This document shows, piece after piece, positions 1 through 7,715 of a DNA stretch of 64,000 nucleotides. The notes under the pieces were generated by a model that saw nothing but the letters and a program-made list of their open reading frames with translations, was not told the origin of the DNA and did not search any database. Every line of letters begins with the position of its first letter. Position 1 is the first letter of the stretch. Source of the stretch: Streptomyces sp. BK340 (GTDB taxonomy: Bacteria > Actinomycetota > Actinomycetes > Streptomycetales > Streptomycetaceae); NCBI RefSeq assembly GCF_007827595.1, contig NZ_VISR01000006.1, forward strand, positions 1 through 64,000, written 5' to 3'. The translations under genes were made by a program, and so were the position numbers.

Positions 1-380
1 TGGTCGAGCTGTTCGGTCTCGCCCGCGAGCTGAACATCGACGCCGAGGGCATCGACATGGGCCCGTCCCCGACGGACGCCGCCCTGGCCGCCGACCTCGC
101 GCTCCCGATCGAGGAGCTCGAGCTCACGGTTCGCTCGTACAACTGCCTCAAGCGTGAGGGCATCCACTCCGTGGGTGAACTCGTCGCCCGCTCCGAGGCC
201 GACCTGCTGGACATCCGCAACTTCGGTGCGAAGTCCATCGACGAGGTCAAGGCGAAGCTGGCCGGCATGGGCCTGGCCCTCAAGGACAGCCCGCCCGGAT
301 TCGACCCCACGGCCGCTGCCGACGCCTTCGGCGCCGACGACGACGCGGACGCGGGTTTCGTGGAGACCGAGCAGTACTGA
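1..380 (+). CDS. rpoA: RNA polymerase alpha subunit, C-terminal part
   Basis: The window opens inside rpoA; full codons start at base 3. The visible 125 residues hold the end of the N-terminal domain, an acidic linker and the alpha-CTD. The CTD carries the helix-hairpin-helix signature ([14 protein letters not shown], then [20 protein letters not shown]) that binds UP-element DNA and activators. The acidic tail ending in EQY is usual for actinobacterial alpha. rplQ follows after 125 bp in the same direction, the standard order at the end of the alpha operon. Identity is certain; the gene is cut only by the window edge. Confidence 0.97.
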   Translation, partial: VELFGLARELNIDAEGIDMGPSPTDAALAADLALPIEELELTVRSYNCLKREGIHSVGELVARSEADLLDIRNFGAKSIDEVKAKLAGMGLALKDSPPGFDPTAAADAFGADDDADAGFVETEQY

Positions 381-505
381 TCCGGTACTGAGCGTGTTCC
401 ACCTCCGGGGCCCGGAAGGGCCCCGGATCTCTGACAGACAACCGTCTGCTCAGATACTGACCTCGGTACCTGGTACGGCCGGGGCAGACACACAGGAGAA
501 GAACA

Positions 506-997
506 ATGCCGAAGCCCACCAAGGGTGCCCGTCTGGGCGGCAGCGCCGCGCACGAGAAGCTGCTCCTCGCGAACCTGGCGAAGAGCCTCTTCGAGCACGG
601 CCGCATCACCACCACCGAGGCGAAGGCCCGCCGCCTGCGCCCGTACGCCGAGCGTCTGGTCACCAAGGCGAAGAAGGGCGACCTTCACAACCGCCGTCAG
701 GTGCTCCAGGTCATCACGGACAAGAGCGTCGTCCACACGCTCTTCACCGAGATCGGCCCGCGCTACGAGAACCGCCCCGGTGGCTACACCCGCATCACCA
801 AGATCGGTAACCGTCGTGGCGACAACGCGCCCATGGCTGTCATCGAGCTGGTCGAGGCGCTGACGGTTGCCCAGCAGGCGACCGGCGAGGCCGAGGCCGC
901 CACCAAGCGTGCGGTCAAGGAGGCCGAGGAGACCAAGGCCCAGGAGACCCAGGTCGAGGAGACCGAGGCTCCGGCCGAGGAGTCCAAGGACGCCTGA
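506..997 (+). CDS. rplQ: 50S ribosomal protein L17
   Basis: This 163-residue protein is L17 of the large ribosomal subunit, which lines the polypeptide exit tunnel. The L17 core occupies about residues 1-118, with the typical N-terminal [13 protein letters not shown] and the basic [16 protein letters not shown] segment. The last 45 residues are an Ala/Glu-rich charged tail that is common in actinobacteria and absent from the shorter E. coli protein. AGGAGAAG lies just before the ATG. It is cotranscribed with rpoA and ends at a strong intrinsic terminator at 1016-1058. Confidence 0.98.
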   Translation: MPKPTKGARLGGSAAHEKLLLANLAKSLFEHGRITTTEAKARRLRPYAERLVTKAKKGDLHNRRQVLQVITDKSVVHTLFTEIGPRYENRPGGYTRITKIGNRRGDNAPMAVIELVEALTVAQQATGEAEAATKRAVKEAEETKAQETQVEETEAPAEESKDA

Positions 998-1015
998 GGC
1001 TCTGCCTGACGCTGG

Positions 1016-1058
1016 AAGCGGGTCCGCCCTTCGGGGCGGGCCCGCTTCCGCGTTTTTT
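1016..1058 (+). terminator. Intrinsic terminator after rplQ
   Basis: A hairpin with a stem of about 14 bp (AAGCGGG... / ...CCCGCTT) and a TTCG tetraloop is followed a few bases later by six T residues at 1053-1058. It should end the rpoA-rplQ transcript. truA starts 31 bp further on, so truA depends on readthrough or its own weak promoter. Confidence 0.9.
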
Positions 1059-1088
1059 GAAAAGGACCTGTCCTGAGAGGATTCCCGA

Positions 1089-1943
1089 GTGAGTGACGAA
1101 GTACAGCCCGGGTACGTCCGTGTCCGCCTCGACCTGTCCTACGACGGCACCGATTTCTCCGGGTGGGCCAAGCAGGCCGGTGGCCGGCGGACCGTGCAGG
1201 GCGAGATCGAGGACGCGCTGCGCACCGTGACGCGGTCGCGGGAGACGTACGAGCTGACCGTCGCGGGGCGCACCGACGCAGGGGTGCACGCGCGGGGCCA
1301 GGTGGCGCACGTGGACCTGCCCGAGGGGGTGTGGCGCGAGCACCACGAGAAGCTGCTCAAGCGGCTTGCCGGGCGCCTTTCCAAGGATGTGCGGGTGTGG
1401 GCCCTCAGGGAGGCGCCCAGTGGCTTCAACGCCCGTTTCTCGGCCGTCTGGCGGCGCTATGCGTACCGGGTGACGGACAACCCCGGGGGCGTCGACCCGC
1501 TGCTGCGCAACCACGTCCTGTGGCACGACTGGCCGCTCGACGTCGACGCCATGAACGAGGCCGCGCGGGCGCTGCTCGGCGAGCACGACTTCGCCGCGTA
1601 CTGCAAGAAGCGGGAGGGCGCGACCACGATCCGTACGCTCCAGGAGCTGAGCCTGGAGCGGGGTGCGGACGGCATCGTCACCGCGACGGTGCGGGCCGAC
1701 GCGTTCTGCCACAACATGGTGCGCTCGCTGATCGGCGCGCTGCTGTTCGTCGGCGACGGCCACCGGGGCCCCGAGTGGCCCGGGAAGGTACTGGCCGCGG
1801 GTGTGCGCGACTCGGCCGTGCACGTCGTACGACCGCACGGGCTGACCCTGGAGGAGGTCGGTTACCCCGCCGACGAGCTGCTGGCCGCCCGGAACAAGGA
1901 GGCCCGGAACAAGCGCTCGCTCCCGTCGGCGGGGTGCTGCTGA
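1089..1943 (+). CDS. truA: tRNA pseudouridine synthase A
   Basis: TruA isomerises uridines 38-40 in the tRNA anticodon stem-loop. The 284-residue product matches the family's usual length (about 250-290). The catalytic motif [11 protein letters not shown] is at residues 60-70, with Asp63 as the nucleophile, and the conserved FNARFSA...RRYAYRV block follows. The start is GTG. The gene follows rplQ, as in other Streptomyces. A C-terminal extension rich in Lys/Arg (about residues 268-284) is not part of the catalytic fold. Confidence 0.96.
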   Translation: MSDEVQPGYVRVRLDLSYDGTDFSGWAKQAGGRRTVQGEIEDALRTVTRSRETYELTVAGRTDAGVHARGQVAHVDLPEGVWREHHEKLLKRLAGRLSKDVRVWALREAPSGFNARFSAVWRRYAYRVTDNPGGVDPLLRNHVLWHDWPLDVDAMNEAARALLGEHDFAAYCKKREGATTIRTLQELSLERGADGIVTATVRADAFCHNMVRSLIGALLFVGDGHRGPEWPGKVLAAGVRDSAVHVVRPHGLTLEEVGYPADELLAARNKEARNKRSLPSAGCC

Positions 1944-1946
1944 GAC

Positions 1947-2825
1947 CTACCGGTTCGCTGCGGCCGAGGCCTGGGCCTCGCCGCGGCGCCAGATCTGGCG
2001 GAAGGTGAACTCCTGCAGGTCGTCGCTGACCGCGAAGGCCTTGGTGTCCTTCTTGGTGACGTTCTTGCCGTTCGTGAAGCCGGTGATCGTGAAGTAGCCG
2101 TAGCGGCCGACGGCGTTGCGGGTCGAGAAGCAGATCGCGCCGTCGCAGAAGGACTTGACGCCCTTGCCGGACAGTGAGCGCACGATGCTCTTGTCATCGG
2201 TCTGGGACTTGGCCTTCGCCGTCTGGGCCGCGGTGTCGAAGACGGCGACGCCGACGGTGACCGCGATGCCGTCCTTGGTGTAGGTGGCCCGGATCACGCG
2301 GGTGCAGCCGTTCGCGGTGAGGATCTTGGGCAGGGTCGCGTCGGCGGCGGAGGCACAGTTCTTCGTGTCCGCGGTGGCGCCCTTCTTGTACACCGTGCTG
2401 CCCATGGTCAGCTGGGTGCCCGGGAACAGCGTCTCGGGGCTCAGCGGCGCGGTGTCCTTCTTGGCGCTGGATATGAAGTCCCTCGGGTCCAGCGGCGGCG
2501 GGGCGCTGGTCGGTTCGAAGGACGGCGCCGTGGCCGTGCCGCTGGGCAAGGAGGCGCTGGCGGGCAGGCTGGTGGGGTTGCCCGAGGCCTTGTTGTCGCC
2601 GTTCGCGGACACGACGGCCATCGCGACGGCGGTGCCGATCCCGATCGTGGCGAGCGCGCCGCCGCCGATGAACAGCAGCCTGCGACGCTTGTTCCGGGTC
2701 TCCGAGGCCTCGGCCAGCGCGGCCCAGTCCGGAGTGCCGTCGTCGCTCCCGCTGCTCCACGGCTGCTGGGAATTAGGTTTCCAGGGATCCCACTGAGACT
2801 GGGGTCCCCCCTGCCCGTAACTCAT
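1947..2825 (-). CDS. Membrane-anchored hypothetical protein
   Basis: No enzymatic family is recognised. The 292-residue protein has a Gly/Gln/Pro-rich cytoplasmic N-terminus of about 45 residues, a positive cluster (NKRRR) and one transmembrane helix (about residues 50-73). A Ser/Pro/Thr linker of about 50 residues and an extracellular domain of about 170 residues with four cysteines follow. A single-pass exported sensor or cell-wall-associated protein is plausible. The start at 2825 is preferred over 2834 because TAAGAT sits 7 bp before it, the layout of a leaderless transcript, and overlaps the upstream ATG. It converges on truA with 3 bp between stops. Confidence 0.75.
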   Translation of the reverse strand: MSYGQGGPQSQWDPWKPNSQQPWSSGSDDGTPDWAALAEASETRNKRRRLLFIGGGALATIGIGTAVAMAVVSANGDNKASGNPTSLPASASLPSGTATAPSFEPTSAPPPLDPRDFISSAKKDTAPLSPETLFPGTQLTMGSTVYKKGATADTKNCASAADATLPKILTANGCTRVIRATYTKDGIAVTVGVAVFDTAAQTAKAKSQTDDKSIVRSLSGKGVKSFCDGAICFSTRNAVGRYGYFTITGFTNGKNVTKKDTKAFAVSDDLQEFTFRQIWRRGEAQASAAANR

Positions 2826-2917
2826 GGGGCGCATCTTAGACGGGGGGCGAGGGGTGCTGGGGTGCCCCGGTCGGCATGCCTTGTTTGTCCGTCGACATGA
2901 GGGGGAAGAGCCTCGTT

Positions 2918-2947
2918 TTGACCCTGCCGGGGGCGCCCAGGTATTCT
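2918..2947 (+). promoter_or_regulatory. Probable HrdB-type promoter for rplM-rpsI
   Basis: TTGACC at 2918-2923, an 18-bp spacer and TATTCT at 2942-2947 give a good housekeeping promoter. It would start transcription about 170 bp ahead of rplM, leaving a long leader of 298 bp in total between the divergent genes. I see no clear regulatory structure in the leader itself. Confidence 0.65.
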
Positions 2948-3123
2948 GCCTCTTCGTTGTGTATTGGCTTGCTCATTCTCACGGGACGGGCCCTTACACC
3001 GGTCCACCGGGCCGATGACCAGCGATCAGCACGCGGTTTGCGTCACCGTGGTGCGGTCGAGGCTGTCGTGATCGTTTCGGTGACCTGTTCAGGACCATTC
3101 ACTCGAAGCGAAGGCTACGAACC

Positions 3124-3567
3124 GTGCGTACGTACAGCCCCAAGCCCGGCGATGTGACGCGCCAGTGGCACGTCATCGACGCTCAGGACGTTGTCCTGGG
3201 TCGTCTCGCCACCACTGCCGCCACCCTTCTCCGGGGCAAGCACAAGCCGATCTACGCGCCGCACGTCGACGCTGGTGACTTCGTCATCATCATCAACGCC
3301 GACAAGGTGCACCTGTCCGGCAACAAGCGGACCCAGAAGATGGCGTACCGCCACTCCGGCTACCCGGGTGGTCTGCGCTCCGTCCGTTACGACGAGCTGC
3401 TCGACAAGAACCCCGAGAAGGCCATCGAGAAGGCCGTCAAGGGCATGCTCCCCAAGAACACGCTGGGCCGTCAGATGCTCTCGAAGCTGAAGGTCTACAA
3501 GGGTGACGTGCACCCGCACGCTGCGCAGCAGCCGGTGCCGTTCGAGATCACCCAGGTCGCGCAGTAA
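3124..3567 (+). CDS. rplM: 50S ribosomal protein L13
   Basis: The 147-residue product is L13, an early assembly protein of the large subunit. The start [11 protein letters not shown], the GRLAT segment, the [16 protein letters not shown] block and the C-terminal [10 protein letters not shown]...YKG region are typical. The start is GTG, after the weak SD-like GAAGGCT. It forms the conserved two-gene operon with rpsI, 42 bp downstream. Confidence 0.98.
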   Translation: MRTYSPKPGDVTRQWHVIDAQDVVLGRLATTAATLLRGKHKPIYAPHVDAGDFVIIINADKVHLSGNKRTQKMAYRHSGYPGGLRSVRYDELLDKNPEKAIEKAVKGMLPKNTLGRQMLSKLKVYKGDVHPHAAQQPVPFEITQVAQ

Positions 3568-3609
3568 GTCCGGCCACCCCCTAAGACTGAAGAGAATCTG
3601 AGGAGAATC

Positions 3610-4122
3610 GTGGCCGAGACCACTGCCGAGCAGCCGATCGAAGAGATCGACATCGAGAGCTACACCACCGAGTCCGAGGTCCCCGTCGAGGGCGAGTACA
3701 CCTCGGAGTCCCTGGCCTCCCGTTTCGGTGAGCCCCAGCCGGCCGCCGGCCTGGGCCGCCGCAAGAACGCCATCGCCCGCGTCCGGATCGTCCCGGGCAC
3801 CGGCAAGTGGAAGATCAACGGTCGCACCCTTGAGGACTACTTCCCCAACAAGGTGCACCAGCAGGAAGTCAACGAGCCCTTCAAGGTGCTCGAGCTCGAG
3901 GGTCGCTACGACGTCATCGCCCGCATCGCGGGTGGCGGTGTCTCCGGTCAGGCCGGTGCGCTCCGTCTCGGTGTCGCCCGTGCGCTGAACGAGGCCGACG
4001 TCGACAACAACCGCGGCCCGCTCAAGAAGGCCGGCTTCCTCCGCCGCGACGACCGTGCGGTCGAGCGCAAGAAGGCCGGTCTGAAGAAGGCCCGTAAGGC
4101 CCCGCAGTACAGCAAGCGCTAA
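3610..4122 (+). CDS. rpsI: 30S ribosomal protein S9
   Basis: S9 contacts P-site tRNA through its basic C-terminal tail, which here ends in YSKR. The 170-residue product has an acidic N-terminal extension of about 45 residues seen in actinobacteria. The S9 core follows, with [15 protein letters not shown] and the [19 protein letters not shown] block. The start is GTG after the purine-rich CTGAGGAGAAT. Second gene of the rplM-rpsI operon. Confidence 0.98.
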   Translation: MAETTAEQPIEEIDIESYTTESEVPVEGEYTSESLASRFGEPQPAAGLGRRKNAIARVRIVPGTGKWKINGRTLEDYFPNKVHQQEVNEPFKVLELEGRYDVIARIAGGGVSGQAGALRLGVARALNEADVDNNRGPLKKAGFLRRDDRAVERKKAGLKKARKAPQYSKR

Positions 4123-4145
4123 CCAGCAGCTGCCTGCTCGTACTC

Positions 4146-4188
4146 CGAACGCCCCGGCGGCACGCCACATGTGCCGTCGGGGCGTTCG
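4146..4188. terminator. Terminator hairpin after rpsI
   Basis: An 18-bp nearly perfect stem (CGAACGCCCCGGCGGCAC at 4146-4163 with its complement at 4171-4188) and a 7-nt loop is followed by TTTAT. It closes the rplM-rpsI operon ahead of glmM. Confidence 0.85.
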
Positions 4189-4301
4189 TTTATCCCGGCC
4201 AAGGGCGTATAACGACACAAGACGCTCAAAGGCCGGTGTGATCGGATGTTCAGCCGTCTGCCATCATTCCCGGCAGCAATGAAGCTTCCCTTGGAGGACA
4301 C

Positions 4302-5660
4302 GTGGGACGACTCTTCGGTACGGACGGCGTGCGTGGTGTCGCCAACGCGGACCTGACGGCCGAGATGGCGCTCGGCCTGTCCGTGGCGGCGGCGCACGTG
4401 CTGGCCGAGGCGGGCACCTTCGAGGGCCACCGGCCGACGGCGGTGGTCGGGCGGGACCCGCGTGCGTCCGGGGAGTTCCTGCAGGCCGCCGTGGTCGCGG
4501 GCCTGGCCAGCGCCGGCGTGGACGTGCTGACCGTGGGCGTCCTGCCGACGCCGGCGGTGGCGTTCCTGACCGGCGCGCTCGGCGCGGACCTCGGCGTGAT
4601 GCTCTCCGCCAGCCACAACGCCATGCCGGACAACGGCATCAAGTTCTTCGCCCGCGGCGGCCACAAACTCGCCGACGAGCTCGAGGACAAGATCGAGGCC
4701 GTGTACGAGTCGCACCGGCACGGCGAGCCCTGGGAGCGGCCCACCGGTGCCGGGGTCGGCCGCGTGCGGTCGTACGACGAGGGCTTCGAGCAGTACGTCG
4801 GCCATCTGCTGGCGGCGCTGCCGAACCGTCTCGACGGCCTGAAGATCGTCCTGGACGAGGCGCACGGCGCGGCCGCGGGGGTCTCGCCGGAGGTGTTCTC
4901 ACGGGCCGGTGCCCAGGTCATCACGATCGGTACCGAGCCGGACGGGCTCAACATCAACGACGGCTGCGGCTCCACCCACCTGGACAAGCTGAAGGCCGCG
5001 GTGCGCGAGCACGGCGCGGACTTCGGTGTAGCGCACGACGGTGACGCCGACCGCTGCCTGGCCGTGGACCACACCGGCGAGGAGGTGGACGGCGACCAGA
5101 TCCTGGCCGTCCTCGCGCTGGCGCTGCAGGAGCGCTCCGAGCTGCGTTCCGACACCGTGGTCGCGACCGTGATGTCCAACCTGGGCTTCAAGCTGGCGAT
5201 GGAGCGGGCCGGCATCCACCTGGTGCAGACCGCCGTGGGCGACCGGTACGTGCTGGAGGAGATGAAGGAGCACGGGTACGCCCTGGGCGGCGAGCAGTCC
5301 GGGCACGTGATCATCCTCGACCACGCGACCACCGGTGACGGCACGCTGACCGGGCTGCTGCTCGCGGCGCGGGTGGCGCAGACCGGTCGTACGCTGCGCG
5401 AGCTGGCCGCCGTCATGGAGCGGCTGCCGCAGGTCCTCATCAACGTGCCGGACGTGGACAAGTCCCGCGTGAAGACGTCCGCCGACCTGGCCGCCGCCGT
5501 CGCCGAGGCGGAGCGGGAGCTGGGCTCCACCGGGCGCGTGCTGCTGCGTCCCTCGGGCACGGAGCCGCTGGTCCGCGTGATGGTCGAGGCGGCGGACATC
5601 GAGCAGGCCCGGTCGGTCGCCGGGCGGCTCGCCGACGCCGTGAAGTCGGCCCTCGGCTAG
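4302..5660 (+). CDS. glmM: Phosphoglucosamine mutase
   Basis: GlmM converts glucosamine-6-phosphate to glucosamine-1-phosphate for UDP-GlcNAc and peptidoglycan. The 452-residue length is normal. The phosphoserine loop is [10 protein letters not shown] with Ser104, the metal loop is DGDADRC, the sugar-binding loop is GGEQSGH, and the phosphate-binding [12 protein letters not shown] is near the end. The GTG start has the strong SD GGAGGACAC. The product feeds from GlmS, whose gene lies 11 kb downstream; an accessory block separates the two. Confidence 0.97.
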   Translation: MGRLFGTDGVRGVANADLTAEMALGLSVAAAHVLAEAGTFEGHRPTAVVGRDPRASGEFLQAAVVAGLASAGVDVLTVGVLPTPAVAFLTGALGADLGVMLSASHNAMPDNGIKFFARGGHKLADELEDKIEAVYESHRHGEPWERPTGAGVGRVRSYDEGFEQYVGHLLAALPNRLDGLKIVLDEAHGAAAGVSPEVFSRAGAQVITIGTEPDGLNINDGCGSTHLDKLKAAVREHGADFGVAHDGDADRCLAVDHTGEEVDGDQILAVLALALQERSELRSDTVVATVMSNLGFKLAMERAGIHLVQTAVGDRYVLEEMKEHGYALGGEQSGHVIILDHATTGDGTLTGLLLAARVAQTGRTLRELAAVMERLPQVLINVPDVDKSRVKTSADLAAAVAEAERELGSTGRVLLRPSGTEPLVRVMVEAADIEQARSVAGRLADAVKSALG

Positions 5661-5821
5661 GGGGTTTCGTTTGGATCAGCCCGGGTCCGCGACGCCCGGC
5701 ACGGCACCTCGCCGCGTCGTCGGACCACCCGGGTGCGCCCGGTACGCGGGTGCTCCTCCGTCTTGCGATGCACCGCACCGGACGCCGCGGCCTGATCCGA
5801 CCTGATCCAAACGAAACCCCC
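5660..5821. repeat. 160-bp palindromic MITE-like element
   Basis: Perfect inverted ends GGGGTTTCGTTTGGATCAG (5661-5679) and its complement (5802-5820) flank about 120 bp. Inside, the arms stay partly complementary: CGCGACGCCCGGCACGG on the left matches CGCGGCGTCCGGTGCGG read from the right. The single strand could therefore fold into one long imperfect hairpin. It starts at the last base of glmM's stop codon and lies between convergent genes. It has no ORF of its own. It looks like a non-autonomous mobile or dispersed palindromic repeat, and it may also work as a bidirectional terminator. Confidence 0.7.
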
Positions 5822-5842
5822 TGGCCACTTCCCGCTTTTCCC

Positions 5843-5874
5843 CCGCCGGCCCGGAACCGCTTCCGGGCCGGCGG
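5843..5874. terminator. Perfect 14-bp hairpin between glmM and coaA
   Basis: CCGCCGGCCCGGAA, a 4-nt loop and the exact complement form a very stable hairpin 11 bp beyond the coaA stop. There is no T-tract on either strand, so it is a structural, I-shaped type of terminator if it acts in termination. Confidence 0.6.
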
Positions 5875-5884
5875 TGTCTTCGGG

Positions 5885-6874
5885 TCACAGCTTGCGCAGC
5901 CGCAGCCGCTGGACCTTGTGGTCCGGGCCCTTGCGCACGACGAGCGTGGCCCGGCCTCGGGTGGGGGCGATGTTCTCCACCAGGTTGGGCTTGTTGATCG
6001 TGCGCCACTGGGTGCGCGCGTAGTCGAGGGCCTCCTCCTCGGAGACCTGGGTCCACTTGCGGAAGTACGAGGACGGGTCCTGGAAGGCCGTCTGGCGCAG
6101 CTTCTTGAAGCGGTTGAGGTACCAGCTCTCGACGTCGTCGGTGTTCGCGTCGACGTACACGCTGAAGTCGAAGTAGTCGGCGAGGCCGACCCGGGTGCGG
6201 CCGTCCTTGCCGGGCAGGGCGGGCTGCAGGACGTTCAGGCCCTCGACGATCAGGATGTCGGGCCGGCGTACGACGAGCTTCTCGCCCGGGACGATGTCGT
6301 AGATGAGGTGGGAGTAGACGGGGGCGGTGACCTCCTCCTTGCCCGCCTTGATGTCGGCGACGAACCGGGTCAGCGCCCGGCGGTCGTACGACTCGGGGAA
6401 TCCCTTGCGCGACATCAGTCCGCGGGCCTGGAGCTCCTGGGTCGGCAGCAGGAAGCCGTCGGTCGTGACCCGCTCCACGCGGGGGTGCTCGGGCCAGCGG
6501 GACAGGAGGGCCTGGAGCAGACGGGCCACGGTCGACTTGCCGCACGCCACGGATCCGGCGATCCCTATGACGAAGGGCGTGCCCGACTGCGAGCCCCCCT
6601 CGCCCAGGAACGTGTTCAGGGCGCTTCTGAGCCCGTCCGTGGCGCCGACGTAGAGGTTGAGGAGGCGGGAGAGCGGGAGGTAGATGTCCCGCACCTCGTC
6701 GAGGTCGATGACGTCGCCGAGGCCGCGGACCTTCTCGACCTCTTCGGCGGTGAGCGGCAGCGGAGTCTTGTCGCGCAGCGCGCTCCACTCGGTACGGGTG
6801 AGGTCGACGTAGGGAGTCGCCTCCGGCTTGGGCCGGTGGGCGCTCCGGGGCATCGAGGAGACCGGTGAGATCAC
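5885..6874 (-). CDS. coaA: Type I pantothenate kinase
   Basis: CoaA phosphorylates pantothenate, the first step of CoA synthesis. The 329-residue product has the P-loop GSVACGKS at 107-114, the TDGFLLP motif and the SYD(R)[11 protein letters not shown] region of the bacterial type I enzyme. A GTG start at 6874 is given; an in-frame ATG at 6853 is equally possible and would remove seven residues. Neither has a convincing SD. It is transcribed alone, opposite glmM. Confidence 0.93.
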   Translation of the reverse strand: MISPVSSMPRSAHRPKPEATPYVDLTRTEWSALRDKTPLPLTAEEVEKVRGLGDVIDLDEVRDIYLPLSRLLNLYVGATDGLRSALNTFLGEGGSQSGTPFVIGIAGSVACGKSTVARLLQALLSRWPEHPRVERVTTDGFLLPTQELQARGLMSRKGFPESYDRRALTRFVADIKAGKEEVTAPVYSHLIYDIVPGEKLVVRRPDILIVEGLNVLQPALPGKDGRTRVGLADYFDFSVYVDANTDDVESWYLNRFKKLRQTAFQDPSSYFRKWTQVSEEEALDYARTQWRTINKPNLVENIAPTRGRATLVVRKGPDHKVQRLRLRKL

Positions 6875-6990
6875 AGTCCATTGTTAACGGAGTTTGAACG
6901 GGGGTGCGGGGTGGGGTGCGTCACGTGGGCAGCGGACCCGTGACACGCCGCAGGGGCGGGCACGCTCGCGGGGCGGCTCAGGCATGAAGA

Positions 6991-7019
6991 AACCCCGCCA
7001 GGGGTCACCTGGCGGGGTT
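6991..7019 (-). terminator. Terminator of the toxin/immunity operon
   Basis: A perfect 12-bp stem (AACCCCGCCAGG) with a 5-nt loop, followed on the minus strand by TTTCTTC, lies 23 bp after the immunity-candidate stop. It marks the end of the accessory toxin operon. Confidence 0.88.
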
Positions 7020-7041
7020 CGACCTCATCGATCTGTCGAGA

Positions 7042-7707
7042 TCACTCTTCGTTCAAGGCAGCTCGCAGGTAGGCGATCAGATCACCGGCCGGAACCTCGG
7101 CCCAGTCGGCCCCGGGCACCCCGACGCGCATGACCTCATACCGTTCCCCGTCCGACTCGTGCACCAGAACCTGACGGCTCGTTCCGTCCAACGGAGCAAC
7201 CTGCAGACGCACGGCACCGTGCGTGATCGTCGGGAACATGTTCCGCAGTACCTCATCCGCACGGAGGCGGCGCAGAAGGTTCCACTGCCGCCGGTGGAAG
7301 TCGGACGACAGGAGGTCGGACCACTGCGAAGAGGTCGGCTCTCCGCTTTCGAGCGCTCTGGCGAATTCGTCGAGCTCCAAGAACCCGAACCTCTCCGCCA
7401 GCTCGTCGAGCGGTATGCCTTCCCGCCATGCGGCGATCGCTTCCACAAGCAGTCCGAGGTCCTCCGTGGAGCCGATCTCCCACTCGAACCCGGGAATGCC
7501 GACACTCAACCGGAAAAGACGTTCCTCGGGCGCGGGATCGACCAACAGGAAACCCCTCGCCGTTTGGATGCTGACGACGTCGACCGCCCACGGAGCCAGC
7601 CCGGTGTCGCATCCGCGCAGCCGTGCTGCCTCTCGCATGGCTGGTCCCAGGCCACCCGAAGCGGTCACGTCCGGGTACAGGTCTTTCCGGTGGGTGTTCA
7701 TGTTCAT
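7042..7707 (-). CDS. Immunity-protein candidate, DUF6193-like
   Basis: This 221-residue soluble protein has no signal peptide or membrane segment. Its middle and end resemble the Streptomyces DUF6193 family by eye: an AWREG-LDELAERFGFLE helix, a W-DLL segment, then LRNMFPTITHGAVRL. That assignment is tentative. The ATG at 7707 lies 8 bp after the toxin stop, and its SD (GAGGAA) overlaps that stop, so the two are translationally coupled. Position directly after a polymorphic toxin is the known place for a cognate immunity gene, so I infer neutralisation of the toxin tail. Lower GC and less biased codons than the flanking core genes suggest transfer. Confidence 0.65.
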   Translation of the reverse strand: MNMNTHRKDLYPDVTASGGLGPAMREAARLRGCDTGLAPWAVDVVSIQTARGFLLVDPAPEERLFRLSVGIPGFEWEIGSTEDLGLLVEAIAAWREGIPLDELAERFGFLELDEFARALESGEPTSSQWSDLLSSDFHRRQWNLLRRLRADEVLRNMFPTITHGAVRLQVAPLDGTSRQVLVHESDGERYEVMRVGVPGADWAEVPAGDLIAYLRAALNEE

Positions 7708-7715
7708 TGGATTCC

